A stretch of DNA of 64,000 nt from Saccharum officinarum (GCA_020631735.1 CM036159.1:23227511-23291510), one strand, 5' to 3'. Numbered from the stretch's first letter, positions 46,068 to 57,439 are shown. Notes: generated by a model not told the origin, from the letters alone. Translations and numbers: made by a program.

Positions 46068-46668
46068 CAGGTTCTCCCTCGTCGGCACCCTGGTGGGGTC
46101 ACTCTCCTTCTCTATTGCCGATCACCACATGCATGCAAGAAATCAATCAATCTTCGCTTGCTCTTGAATGGTTCTTGATGAACGATGATCCAATCCAAGC
46201 AAGTCCAGTGGTTTTACCGGTGAGCTCCAGGATGCAGGCGCTCGGGAACCCGAACCTGTCGCAGAGGAGGTTCCTCATGTCCTTGACGTCGTTGACCGTG
46301 CCCCGGAGCTCATGCTTGGTGCCCATGTAGCTGACCCCGACCAGGAGCGCCCGCTTGTTTTCGTCGCCACTCACCCTCCTGGGGTAGCCCACCGGGATCT
46401 CGAGGAGCCCCGCGGAGACCGGCGGCAGCCGCGGCAGCGAGGCTGCCGCTGCGAGCATCCTCGTCGTCATCGGGGTGCTATCGCCCACGGCGCCACCGCG
46501 CTGCTGGTGGTGGCGCTCAATGCGCGTCACCCCGTGGCAGAACGCACACCGGACGCTAGAGCCGGAGGACCCAGGCGGCGGCGCCACGAGGCCCATGCCG
46601 CAGTGGCCGCACCACGACGTCGCCGCCGTCTTCCCTCTTGCCATACCGACCGGCGTCATGTTTCCCAT
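46068..46668 (-). pseudogene. type I metacaspase copy 2, truncated
   Basis: Exon 1 (46668-46218) is open and close to copy 1, with the LSD1-type zinc finger (WCGHCG, VRCAFCHGVTRI) and the p20 start (KRALLVGVSYMGTKHELR) to CILELT. After an intron, exon 2 starts at about 46108 (KESDPTRVPTRENLL) but stops matching after some 40 bases near 46068, where unrelated sequence begins. The catalytic His and Cys and all of p10 are absent, so no protease can be made. A product limited to the zinc finger and partial p20 is conceivable. A Stowaway-like MITE sits 40 bases upstream of the ATG and splits the promoter region shared with copy 1. Confidence 0.85.
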
Positions 46669-46706
46669 GAGGATGAAGCTTCCGCTGTCCCCGCCTTTAA
46701 CACGTA

Positions 46707-46945
46707 GTCTCTCCGTCCAGAGAGAGAGAGAGTCATTGTCGCTTCAAAAAGTCATCAACTTTTAACTTTGACTAAATATATTTAACAAAATATTAACATT
46801 TATGGTATATAATTAATATCATTAGATAGATTATTGAATATACTTTCATAATATATTTTTTAAAGATATAAATGTTGCATATATTTTCTATAAACCTAAT
46901 CAAAGTTGAGGAAGTTTGACCAGCCCATCTCTCATAGTGACTCTT
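46707..46945. mobile_element. Stowaway-like MITE in the copy 2 promoter
   Basis: 'gtctctccgtcc...gtcatcaacttttaactttg' at the left is mirrored by 'tcaaagttgaggaagtttga' at about 46900-46920. It interrupts DNA that is continuous upstream of copy 1 (42043-42200). The ends are frayed and an 'ag' run follows the left end. Confidence 0.6.
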
Positions 46946-47160
46946 TTTTTGTTTTTTGTTTTTGGACGGATAGCGCAAGTCATATGCGCCCGTTGTGCAC
47001 TATAGCTTGTAAGTGAAGCAACGGTTCCTTTATTCCAAGGACCGAACAAATTAAACTGTGGGCCGTCATCTGCCAGTTGCTTTCTTCGATCTGTGGTTAA
47101 GACAGAATGTGATTCGTGCCATACTGTTTTGTGCGCTGTACGGGCTTTGTTAACATCCAA
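46946..47160 (-). promoter_or_regulatory. rest of the duplicated metacaspase 5' flank
   Basis: Matches 42100-42290, with 'gcaacggttcctttattcca' and 'cagaatgtgattcgtgccat'. It ends near 47135 where the two copies diverge. Confidence 0.6.
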
Positions 47161-47436
47161 AAATGTGCCACTATGCAAATTGGACAATGCTAATAAGTTC
47201 TCGGCATCACGGAGGTATTAGAAAATATTTGCCTAAATCGGCTAGCCCAGTTTCTCTGCGCCAAACTGGCCAGGCTTGTTCCCAAACCTGTCAGTTTGCG
47301 ACCATACATTGCATATATATCATTAAGAAGGAATAGAAGTTTTTTGTTACAAAGTAAACTCCGGACGGCCTAGAATGTGAGCAGCACACCACGGCTGCAC
47401 AAAGGTAACCCTGCAACAAATAATGATCGCGGCATC

Positions 47437-47988
47437 TAGAGAAGATTACATGATAATAGATTTTGCGACTTTAGGGGGGGTAAACTATCACCCAGCATCT
47501 CTAGACGCCCACAGCGCAGAAGGTGGCTGTACCCCGCCTGCGACCAACGCTCAATCTCACTGGAGTTGAGGCCGCGCATGTTCAACACCACAACTTTTCT
47601 TGATCCATGAACACAGGATTGTGACGAGGTAAGGGCGTAGCTACACGGCGGCACGCCGCGACCCAAACCGCTTGTGTGCCGGGAACAGCTCTCTCATGGC
47701 CTCTTTCGTGGATGATGACAGGGGGCCGGAGAACGTTTCGCGGAAACGACGTGTGCCGGAATCCTCCGAAGTGGGCAGCGGCACATCCCTGCCAAGCTTC
47801 TTGAGCATAACATTTGTGGCCTGGACCTCAGTGTTGGACGCCTTCGGCTTGTCAGCCAACCTGGTGATGCGCCTGGGGACGATGTTGTAGTTCGGCACCT
47901 GAGACACCCTCAGCCTAGGGGGTGACATCAGGATCGGTGTGCTAAGGTTGGAGGAGATCGACGAGATGAAATCGTCGACGGAGGTCAC
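47437..47988 (-). pseudogene. LINE (L1-type) ORF1 end / ORF2 start remnant
   Basis: The frame 47988-47641 begins MTSVDDFISSISSNLSTP and contains ITRLADKPKASNTEVQATNV, a C-terminal pattern seen in plant LINE ORF1 proteins. Some 50 bases further on, another frame carries VVVLNMRGLNSSE, the start of an L1-type endonuclease (usually NVRGLN), which breaks off by 47436. The call is by pattern only. The reverse transcriptase is absent here and no poly(A) end is visible. Confidence 0.55.
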
Positions 47989-47989
47989 A

Positions 47990-49952
47990 GTAGGCGCAAA
48001 TTTCAGGTTGGCTATTGGGTTAGATTGGTGCCATTCAAATCACAATCAAATTTAAATCTGGTGCCCCTGCACACTAACTAGACGTTGTCAAACATTAGAC
48101 TTAAACTTTGGTGACTTGTCCTGCACCCCACCTTAGAATTCCGATGTACTATCCTGAGGAGTGGGTCCTCTCCAGATGCACCTCAAAGCTCTTGTGAAAT
48201 CGTCGGCGCACCATCAGAGACCTTTGATGCTCTCTTCACTTCTCAATCATCTATGCATTAGCTCTATAACGAAACCCCGGTGCTCAGACCGGAAGTATGT
48301 CTTGTACGTCTTCCTTACTGCCTCATACTGGGCCTCACCAAAAAACTCAGTTGCCACCGGAAAAACCCCCGATGCTCATTGCACCTCTCCTGTGTTCTTT
48401 CTTCATATTCATTTTTTTAGGTTTCACTTGTATGATGTCTTGAGCTTCTTTCTTATCCTCTTGAGTATTCAAAGCACCTATTTGATTCTCCTTTGAGGTA
48501 TTGATTGCTTGATCTCTACCTTAACCTAGCTCAAGTCCATCTCTTGCATCAATAGTACTAAGTACCTTGTATACTAGAAAATGTTGTTAGTCCTAATGGT
48601 TCTATTGTCTATCAACATGTATACGAGAAAACATTGTTAGTACTAATGGTTATATTGTCAATAAACCACAAAAATCACTAAACCCTTGCTAGGGTCCATA
48701 TTTCTTACAAGGATATTCACCTCTTCCACCATTCAGCTTGATGACTTCCTCTCCTTGTGCGATGTTGGATGGAAGTATATCCAGCTCAGATGTACTGGAA
48801 AAGGTGTTTCCATCAGCTTTAAGGGAGATATTGTGTCTAGTATGCCCCGGTTTGCCTGGCTCCCACCACCTTTAGTCCCGTGTCCGTTGGGTAATCCCTC
48901 AGATGGAGGGAAGTGATAGATCGACATAGTTACAAGGGGTGTCATGGATGCACAATGGCCATGGTGTGCCGATGAGTATGTTGTTTGGTGGTGGCGCTCT
49001 AAAATGATCAATGGTCGTTTTATGGGTCATGTCATGCCTTATTGGCTTGTCTCTTCATTTGTATCTGTATGTGAGTTGTGTTCCTCTTATTTCTTTGTCG
49101 TGCCCGGTGGTATCTTCTACTTGTGTAATATGTTCTTTGCTCCTTTGTTGTGTCCTGTTGTACTCCTACTTTTGTAACTCTGTGCTTTGCCACACTTATC
49201 ATGAGAAGTTCAGGTCAGCAATCGCCTACCATAGTTACCCTCAAAGAAATAGGTTCAGTTCAGTCCTTATCATTCCTTGTAGGAACACTACATATATCAT
49301 TTGAGGTTGTCCTTTTGATGTGGAATGGTTCATGATTACCTTAGCCCACTTAACTAGGCCCATGGTACTCGGGACCCCTCTGTCCAAGTTCTAGTATACA
49401 ATAACTTCTTTGTGCATATGCCAGATTAATTACCCCAAGAAAGAAGTGAAGGAATGGTTGGGCATTTGTGATGCATGTCGCGTTAGATGTTGAGAGATAT
49501 GGGACGGGCGGAATATTTGTGCTTAAGAAAAGAAAGAATAATTTACACTTGTGAAATACTTAATTACGTGTGAATCACATGTGTATATCGGAGCATGTGG
49601 GAGACAGATAATGCGTCTATTTGGTTAAGCTATGAGATGTGGAGAAAAGTTGTTGTGAGATATGTGTTGTGAAAAAGAGTAAGTTGTTTGGTTAAAACAG
49701 CTATGAGACATATCCCCTCTCTTTTATCTCCCTTGAAACAGTTGTAAATGCTTATCTATTTTCCGGAAAAGCTGAAAGCTGAAAGGCAAAATCAGGGTCT
49801 AAGATGCTCCGAAAACTATACTAATTGAAAACAGTTGCTTTTGGAAAAGCAGCTTCTGATTGTACCCGTTTAGTTGGTGTTCTACCTTTTGACAGTAGAA
49901 TCACTTTCCAGAAGCTGAATTAAACACAACCAAAGTAAATAGAGAAACCTCT
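47990..49952. other. no gene seen; one small tandem duplication
   Basis: No supportable gene. At 48571-48662 a unit of about 60 bases ('gagaaaacattgttagtact' and 'tagaaaatgttgttagtcct') occurs twice. The open frames of up to 111 codons have no family signature. Confidence 0.4.
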
Positions 49953-49967
49953 AGACAACTTCTCACT

Positions 49968-50513
49968 TTTTTTTGAGGAAACTGGAGGGGCTTTCACCCC
50001 TACAGGCATTTTATTAAAACGTTAAAGTCCACAGAAAGACAACAGTGGCCAAGCAAACAAACTTAAGAAACAAAGAAGGAAAGAAAGAAAATGAAACTAA
50101 GTATAAAGATTACAATAGATTTTGGATCCATTGATAAAAAAGGATTGAATCTTTTGCCTTGGCCCTTAGGGACAGAAGCTGAATTTCTTTCTTGAAAACT
50201 TCTATGGCTTGCTCCACCTCTGGCTGAAGGTTTTTGAAAATAAAATCATTCCTGACAGTCCATATTACCCAAGCCATCAAGATTGCAGAGATCATGAAAA
50301 ATCTGTTGTTGGATTGTGATCTAATCTCCATAATAGCTTCTGTTGCAGTGATACCATCTTGAAAGGATATACCAATCGAGGTCCAACATTCCTTAGCAAA
50401 AGGATAACTCAGAAACAGGTGTGTTGAAGTTTCTTCAGTGCTCAGATTGCACAAGACGCAGTTATACGAGGCAAGCTGCATGTTTTTCCTTCTAAGAATA
50501 TTTCTTGTGCTTA
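49968..50513 (-). mobile_element. 5'-truncated LINE (L1-type) insertion
   Basis: Flanked by a perfect 15-bp target duplication AGACAACTTCTCACT (49953-49967, 50514-50528). The 3' end is a short A tail (T run at about 49967-49974 on the plus strand). The body, read on the minus strand, holds the C-terminus of an L1-type ORF2: the zf-RVT region (YNCVLCNLSTEETSTHLFL, PFAKECW) and WVIWTVRNDFIF. At 546 bp it is a typical dead-on-arrival copy. Confidence 0.92.
50110..50481 (-). pseudogene. LINE ORF2 C-terminal fragment (zf-RVT)
   Basis: An open frame of 123 codons inside the truncated LINE. It has the zinc-binding pattern CVLC...HLFLSYPFAKECW and the downstream WVIWTVRNDFIFKN block found after the reverse transcriptase in plant L1 elements. 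It lacks the RT and endonuclease and has no promoter, so it is not expected to be expressed. Confidence 0.85.
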
Positions 50514-50528
50514 AGACAACTTCTCACT

Positions 50529-51068
50529 GGCTGCCTCCCCTGGCTAAAAAAGTGCAAGGGAGAGCCTATTATGTTTTACACATTGAGAAGAAGAAATAAA
50601 GAGCTCCATGTTCTTCATATTTCTTTGTGTTTACATTTGCTTTGTGTGTATGCACTGATCAATAGGACGACAACTCAGCATATATCATCATTTTTTATCA
50701 ACAAAATTTCAGTCAAAAGAATGCGTATTACGGCATCTTGTTCAGTGAACCGCTCTATCTCACTGTGTGAGCATAACTAAGTTCCTGTATGCCTGCAAGA
50801 AGCTGTGGTTACCGACATGGCGTTGCCAACATCTCAGTTCCACTTTCCACTTTATATGTAGAGTTTCTAAGCTCAAAGAGACCAAAATCCTGCACGCCTT
50901 CTACCTCCTTCACGCCGCTGGTTAACAGAGCACATACTTGAAGTATATATACTGTACTTGTAGTATGAAGGAGACAAAAGAACACGCCTAGGAACCGTGT
51001 TCGTATGTATATCGTGCAGAGCTAATCTCAGAAATAGACAAATAGTACTCCTATATAAAGGAAAGGAG
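50529..51068. other. 3' flank of metacaspase copy 3, no gene seen
   Basis: About 540 bases of ordinary AT-rich DNA. The 3' untranslated region of copy 3 should lie in the right part, but no poly(A) signal is certain. Confidence 0.4.
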
Positions 51069-52468
51069 TCACAAGAGAAAGGGTTTCCTGTAGATGTCGA
51101 ACATTTCTGAAGCGCACAGCTGGGGCTCCTGCGAAACCAAAATCCTATACGATGATCAAGCAGGCACCAGAGTCCAGAGCAGCAATATAATGCACGTTTT
51201 CGTTTCAGAGTTCGTTCTGTACCTGCGCGCAGCTGAATGTGATGACCCGGCGGAAGAAGGTGCCGATGGGGCCCGGTATGCCGAACTCCCCGCCGTTGTC
51301 GCGGATGGTGGCCCTCATCGCCGTCAGCAGGCGGCCGTAGGTGGTGCCCGGTTCTGACTCCACTGCCTTGATGAAGCTGTACGTCATGGCGCCGGTGGAA
51401 GCAGACCCCGAGAACGCCTGCACGTACGTACAGTGGTCGGACAAACACATTTGAGCAGGGCAAGTAACATGCAGCAGCGAGCGAGCTTTGATGTCTCAGT
51501 ACTGACCGTGGTGTCCTGCGACGTCTGGCTGTCGCCGCAGCCGCTGATCGAGATGGCGAGGCCGCCGCTGGTGCCCTTGGTCTCGCCGGAGGAGAGGCGG
51601 GTCTGCTGGTTCTCCCACTGCCAGTACCCGGTCCTGGACAGGCGGCAGAGGTAGGGGAGGTCGAGGATGGTGCCGCTGTGGCAGGTGTCCACGATGGCGT
51701 GCAGCTTCACGCCCTTGCCCAGCGGCCGCACGATGGCGGCGTTGATCTCGTCGTCCAGGATGACGCCGCCGCCGCGGGGGTCCTCGAAGTCCACGGGGCA
51801 CAGCGCCTCGTCGTAGCCGTCCGCCTCGTCGCCGTCCATGTCCAGCTTCTGCACGCCGTGGCCGGAGAAGTGGAACACCAGCGAGTCCCCGGCGCTGGTG
51901 CCGTCCACGAGCCACCGCAGCGCGCGCAGCAGGTTCGCCCGCGTCGGCACCCGGCCAGGGTCCTTGTCCTCCTCTGCAGCCGATCAAAAAGATGAGACGA
52001 CAAGCAAAAAAAATCGACAAACGATGAGACGACAAGACTGTATTCCGCACGTGTGAGCACGAGGATGCATTCCGCCGGGAAGCCGAAGCGCTCGCGGAGG
52101 AGGTAGCTCATGCAGTTGACGTCGTTGACGGCGCCCCTGAGCTCGTACTTGGTGGCGGCGTAGCTGATCCCCACTAGAAGCGCGCGCTTCTTGCAGCCGC
52201 GGACGCGCGGGAAGCTCGCCGGCAGCTCCTGGAGCGACCCCGACGCCGGCTGCTGCGACGGCGCCGACGTGAAGGCGTTGATGAGGCCCTTGATGAAGCC
52301 CAGGGCGGCGTGGTGCAGGCCGTGCGGGCGGCGCTCCACGCGCGTGACGGCGTTGCAGAGCCCGCACCGCACGGAGCGCGCCCCGGGGGCCACGGACAGG
52401 TACGCGCCGCAGCCGCCGCACCACGTCGTGCGCTGCGCCTGCGCCTGCGGCGGCCGCGCGCTCGCCAT
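51069..52468 (-). CDS. type I metacaspase copy 3, complete (4 exons)
   Basis: Exons 52468-52051, 51973-51507, 51417-51223 and 51128-51069, all GT-AG, join in frame to 379 residues ending RKPFLL. The N-terminus has an LSD1-type zinc finger (WCGGCGAYL, VRCGLCNAVTRV). The p20 domain runs from KRALLVGISYAA and contains catalytic His in FHFSGHG and catalytic Cys in VDTCHSG. The p10 region has GAMTYSFIKAVE and TTYGRLLTAMRATIRDN. These cysteine proteases cleave after Arg or Lys, act in the cytosol, and in plants regulate programmed cell death and clearance of protein aggregates. The ATG at 52468 has a good context (cagcATGG) and starts just before the finger. Exon 2 is continuous where copy 1 has an extra intron after CR(L/M)SR. 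This is the only copy in the window that reads as functional. Confidence 0.92.
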
Positions 52469-53165
52469 GCTGGGCCTGGGGCGGCGTCCGGTCCCTCGAC
52501 GGCGCGCGGGCGACGTGTCGGTCAGGCGCAACGCACGCACACGTGGGAGACTGCTAGCGGAGAGCAGCTACGAGCCTACAACGACCTAGCGAGGTGACGG
52601 ATAGGGCGTAGCGTAGGTCTCTCAGTCTCATACACCCAGGTGCTGACGAACATTCTGGTTCAGACTCATGAGGCGACCATTGTTTTTCTAGATAGCTGGC
52701 AAGGTATTCGTGGGTTTTCTCCTTCCTTTCGGTTGTGCTGCTGTGCATGGCTGCTTCTGCGTGCTTTAGTTTATTCGATTCGAGGAGGATTTGGCTTGGT
52801 GCTTTATTCGACGTGTGGGTGAGGGAGAATATGATTCACATTCCTCTTGCTCATGGCGGAAGAGTGACTTAAAGGTTTCGAAATGCATACCGAAGTCTTC
52901 CGCGAAGGGAAAAATAGAAATAAAAATTAAGTGGCAAGAACGAAGGAGAAGCAGTAGCTTGTCGAGGTGTAGAATGGAAAATGCAGAGAAACTAAAGATG
53001 TATGTAGAAACACAATTGAGAAGGCACAAAACAATAGATGGAAAACTCAAGAAAAAAGAATGTAAAAATGCAGGAAAAAAACTAAAGATGTATGTAGAAA
53101 GAGAATGGAGAAGGCACAAAAAGAGAATAGAAAACTCAAGCAAAAAGAGAGAATAGAACTCAGGC
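52469..53165. other. 5' flank of metacaspase copy 3; purine-rich repeat
   Basis: The first part must hold the promoter of copy 3; no TATA box is clear. At 52985-53120 'aaactaaagatgtatgtaga' and 'gagaaggcacaaaa' each occur twice about 70 bases apart, so the frames read through this stretch on either strand are repeat-derived. Confidence 0.45.
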
Positions 53166-53170
53166 AAAAA
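53166..53170 (-). terminator. RNA polymerase III terminator of tRNA-Met
   Basis: TTTTT on the minus strand, five bases beyond the tRNA 3' end. Confidence 0.75.
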
Positions 53171-53174
53171 GGAA

Positions 53175-53260
53175 TGGGGTGAGAGAGGCTCGAACTCTCG
53201 ACCTCAGGATCACTCACTTAGCTATGAGACCTACGCGCTAGCCAACTGCGCCACCACCCC
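53175..53260 (-). tRNA. tRNA-Met(CAT), elongator type, with 12-nt intron
   Basis: On the minus strand the gene reads GGGGTGGTGGCGCAGTTGGC at its 5' end and closes with CTCACCCC plus discriminator A. A box (tggcgcagttggctagcg) and B box (gagttcgagcc) promoter motifs are intact. The anticodon loop reads CTCATA, then 12 extra bases (gctaagtgagtg), then ATCCTGAGG, so the intron follows the base 3' of the anticodon, the normal place in plant elongator tRNA-Met genes. The acceptor stem GGGGTGG pairs with the 3' end (one G-T pair allowed). The mature RNA would be 74 nt before CCA addition. Confidence 0.93.
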
Positions 53261-53369
53261 ACTTGTTGTATTCTTTCGAATTATATGTTATTTACTTAAT
53301 ATCTAACCCGAGAGGATTGGAAGAGAAATTTTTACTTGCGAGGGATAAATTTTCTCCCCCAATTCCCCA

Positions 53370-53500
53370 CGGACTGAAGGTAATCGAACAGGCTCTTAAG
53401 AAGACTATTATTTTTTTAAAAAAAACTCTCCTTCCGTTGGCTCCAGAGGGGATCGAAGCTAAAGGAACAAGCTCTTAAGAAGATTATTATGTTTTTCTAA
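53370..53500 (+). repeat. tandem duplication of about 75 bp
   Basis: 'aggctcttaagaagactatt' (about 53390) and 'aagctcttaagaagattatt' (about 53470) head two imperfect copies, each also with 'gatcgaa' or 'aatcgaa' upstream. Confidence 0.6.
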
Positions 53501-54490
53501 TAAAAGTTCTTCTTTCGTTGGGCTCCATTTGTAGCCCAACAATGTCATTCAAGGTCCAAGGTGGTCTAGGCCGGGCCGTCTCGTTGAAACTTGCAGCACC
53601 AGCCCATCAGAGTTAGCGAGATTGCAACTCTGCAACAAGTCAAAAGTTGCAACGGCACACAAAAGGTTAGGCTGTTGCGAAAATATACATGCGAATGTGA
53701 CTCATGTGGATAGAGAGGGGCCGCGGATTTGGCCATCGATCAGGTTCACCACTGACCCGTGTATTTTAAAATAAAATCCTTTTCTTCGTTTGACCCGTCT
53801 ATTTGCAAAAAAAAAAAGTAGAGTAATGTTCCTTGGTCCACCGTTCATTGGATTTGAAACATGTGGGATTAAGTTGAGACTTGAGAAGTATCTTGGTTGC
53901 ATTCTTATATGATGAATAATTGACACAATAGTCAGGAGGTTTGGGACTTTTTTCTGGCTGCGTTCATTTTCCTATGTGTCTGATAATACTAATGGCAAAC
54001 TAGTGGTATCGTGTTGTGTTGGGCAACATGGCTCTTGGCGAATGTGCAGGTGTTGGATGCCCCGAGGTGGTCATCAGACGATGGAGAAGGTCAAACTAGT
54101 AGTCCGTGAGCTATGAACTAAGAGCGGTGAAGGATGAACGAGAAGGCTTGGATCATAGGACCAAGAGATTGAGGATAGATCATGGGTGGCTCGTATATCA
54201 GGCATATGGAAGAGTAAGAGTATATGAGTGATGAAGATGATGTTGATCAGAGTCAAGGTCGGAGTTGGTCAAAAGACGAGGCGTCACGATCACTTGGAGG
54301 ACTGCCAGGATGAGGACATGGAGACCAGACACACGACGACATCATTGAGTCACATCTAACGAGACGTGCACGAGGGTTTGTTCGTTTAGTCCTCAAAATA
54401 TAGCAGGAACAGTTTAGTGGTTAGGACTCAAAACTATCGACTATGAATTTAACCAGCCTGGGCCTCAAAACCAGGAGTGGCGAGCGAGAG
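53501..54490. other. no gene seen
   Basis: Ordinary intergenic sequence with short frames only and no repeat ends that I recognise. Confidence 0.4.
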
Positions 54491-54496
54491 AACGCC

Positions 54497-54920
54497 TTGT
54501 TCTCTAAATTGTATCACACAAACAAACAAACAAGCTACTCTAGGCAAACTAACTACAACTAGCAAGAGCTACTGAAAAGGCAACTAAAACAAAGCTATCA
54601 CTAGAGCTACTTCTACACTAAGCTAGTCAAGCAACTAACACACAAGACGAGTATATGAATGTAATTGCAAGAGTGATTGTAAGTAAACCACATGGAGCAA
54701 GTGAGATGACACAATGATATATGCCCCGAGGTTCAGTTGTTTGCCAGTAACCTATGTCCTCGTTGTGGCGAGTCGTCCCAACTTAGTGGTTCGCACGCTA
54801 ATTGGCCTCACACGCCAAGCCCAAACCACTGCACGGGCATCACAAGAACCACACAAGAAGTGCACTCTAACTAGCTACGATTTCACTAGAGTTGCTCTAT
54901 GCGGATCAACCATAAGTATT
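54497..54920. mobile_element. fragment related to the palindrome-rich solo LTRs
   Basis: 'tatgccccgaggttcagttg' with 'cgttgtggcgagtcg' parallels 'tatcccgaggttcacttgct' with 'tgttgtggcgatac' at 3150-3200. The preceding 'gcaaactaactacaactagc' style text parallels 2960-3020. The palindrome cluster and both termini are absent here. Confidence 0.45.
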
Positions 54921-55326
54921 GTTCCCATGCAGGTTGTTAAAAAATAATAAAGACACTTTTTCCATAAGATAAGCTCCGTTTTCGTTTTCCATAAGGTAAG
55001 CTCCGTTTTTCCCGTGCACGTGTAGGTGTGCTTCGCTTCACGGTCTTCGCTTTGACAAGAACTTATTTGATGTGCCGAGCCGTCTCCCACGTGGTATGTA
55101 CCTTGATATTTTTGGCAGTGATTTTTATTTGAGTACACGCACGGGCGGGTTGTGTACACACTTTATTGCGTGGTTGACATCTGGAGCTGCTCATTTCTTG
55201 TATTATTGATGTTGTTGTTGTTACGATTCATGAAAGCGTGGTATTTGATTTAATTAGCGCCTCGGCCATTTTATTTTTAGATAGTTTTTGCTATATATAT
55301 ATACACACACACCTAGATATAATATA

Positions 55327-55569
55327 CTCTCTCTGTCATATAATACAGTGCATTCTAGGAATTTTAAGATAATTTAAGAGATAACATAAAAAACACATGT
55401 AGCTTTATTTTTTTTCCTAATCAGACATTATTATCAACGTGATTAATAGTGATTGGTTGATAAATGGAAAGTATTTAATGAAAAACTGGTTTTTTTGTCC
55501 CGCAGAATGCATTATATTTGAGGATAATTTCGGAATGCTAGAACACACTTTATTACAGGGCGGAGGGAA
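55327..55569. mobile_element. Stowaway-like MITE
   Basis: A 243-bp element with CTCTCTCTGTCATATAATAC at the left and, reverse-complemented, TTCCCTCCGCCCTGTAATAA at the right. TA flanks both ends. Confidence 0.75.
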
Positions 55570-55716
55570 TAAGTAATTAATAAAATATATGTTATACACA
55601 ATAAATAAAAGCTACTATATATAGGAAAGCCAAACTGTTTTCCGTTTCAAGTCTAGCAAGATTGTGCGTCGTACGTACCGAAAGTAAACTTTACCTATAG
55701 CTAATTAATACACAGC

Positions 55717-56454
55717 CAGGGGCGGATCTGCGGCCTAGGCCTCTAGGGCTCAGGCCCTGGTCATTGGCCTAATGACTCTCCATACCTTATGTAATTTTTA
55801 GCCCAATAAAGAAGGCCTAACACCAAAACCTAACGTCCAGACCTGAGCTCACCCCGTCCGTCTCCATGCTGGCTGCTCCTAATGGATGACGCACGCCCCG
55901 TAGTCCCGCACACGAGGAGCGCTGCAGGTGCCACCTCGCCGGCCGCTGGCCGCCACCATCACCGACCGGCCGCCAGCCGAGGAGCTGCCCGTCCCGCCGC
56001 CGCGCCGGCCTCGCTGGCTCCCTCCGCGAGTCCGCGTCCACGGCTCACGCAGGCACCGCGCCGGCCGCCAGGTGCCGGCCGACCTCCGCAACTTCGTGTA
56101 GGTGCGTGCGTAACCCGCCAGTCGCTGGTCACCGGCCCCCGCCCTCCGAGTCCGAGGCTCCAGCCTCCAGGCCTCTGCACCCAGCCTAGGTCGTGAGCAG
56201 TCTGCCCCCTTGTGAGCACTTTTTTCAATTTCTCTACTCAATTTCCATGTATGTTCAATAATTAATCTTTTTTATGACATTTTTATTTATATTTTCATTT
56301 TATTGATATGCAAAGCTTGATGAGGACATGTAAGATGCAAATGCACCACGTCACTAGATGATACTAGGTATTTATTTTCATCTCATCATATGTATCGACG
56401 ATATCCATAGCTTCTTAGGGCCCTAGTCTTGAGCAAAACCTGGACCCGCCACTG
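55717..56454. mobile_element. hAT element (CAGGGGCGG ends), 738 bp
   Basis: Ends CAGGGGCGGATC and, reverse-complemented, CAGTGGCGGGTC, with a perfect 8-bp target duplication TACACAGC (55709-55716, 56455-56462). A GC-rich core (55850-56200) gives long shadow frames on both strands but no transposase; it could be captured host DNA. Confidence 0.9.
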
Positions 56455-56462
56455 TACACAGC

Positions 56463-57389
56463 TATACAAGCAATATGATCAAAACAAAGTTTCCGCGAGA
56501 CAAAATATGTCGATTTATTTGAGGCATGTGGACCGCTGAACGCCAGGATCGGACACACATCATGGGTATGTTTTCCTGTGTGCAGATCAACGTACCAGAA
56601 GTCTGAGGATGAGCTAATATTGGAGATGAAGGAGGCCGGCGGGGTTGGTGATAGTAGTGGCATAGTGTGGCACTTCATACAGTTCTTCTGTTGTGCTTGG
56701 TGTGTTAGGTGAGTTTTCCTGCAAGTTCTAGTCATCGAAAGGAAAAACAGCGAAGAAGAGTAGAAGAAGGGCTGCAAAACGCTCAAACTCAAAAGGTATA
56801 AGGCATTTTTGAGAGAGAAAAAATGGCGAAGGCACGCACCTCGTCATCCTTGGTTTGGATTTGGGTAGGTAAAATTTGGAAATTAATCAAGGTGTCCCAC
56901 CACCGGTTTTGGTGGGCTGAAATTGAAGTAAAGCGAAGCAAACATCGTTTCGATCTCCACTCATCCTTGCCGCCTTGCCGGGACACGTAAGTCGTATATC
57001 CTAGTAGTTTCTTTTTTTTGAAAGTATATATCCTAGTAGTTTCTTCATAAACGAAAGAAGAAAATTTGATCAAGGGCTTAACAGTTCAAGGAAAATCAAC
57101 ATGGAAAATTAGTTGATCACAAGAATGGATATGAAGGCAACACAAAACATTCGAACAAGGATTACGATTGTTGAAGAAAACATATTTCAATGCGTGCCTA
57201 CTGTTGATACAAATAAAACTTGACTTGAGGATGCCAAAGGTTGGGTGAAGGGTTAAGAAAGAATCTAGCTTCGAAGAACTAATTAAGTGAAGGTAAAGGA
57301 TAAGTGACCGTTTGGCACCAAGGAACTAAGACTAGGCCCGGTTAACTGTGAGCAGACGTCCTGAATAAACCGACTCAAGATGATTTCCT
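56463..57389. other. intergenic, no gene seen
   Basis: No supportable gene or element end. 'tatatcctagtagtttctt' occurs twice within 40 bases near 57000. Confidence 0.4.
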
Positions 57390-57439
57390 TTGTCTGAAAA
57401 ATCCCAAACCGTTAGTTTTGTGGGAGGGCAATTTATACC

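Noticed and set aside
46217..46668. Metacaspase copy 2 as a functional short gene
   Set aside because: Exon 2 ends in unrelated sequence after about 40 bases, before the catalytic His and Cys.
55879..56241. Long frames on both strands in the hAT core
   Set aside because: GC-rich interior of a 738-bp non-autonomous element; no transposase or other family motif.
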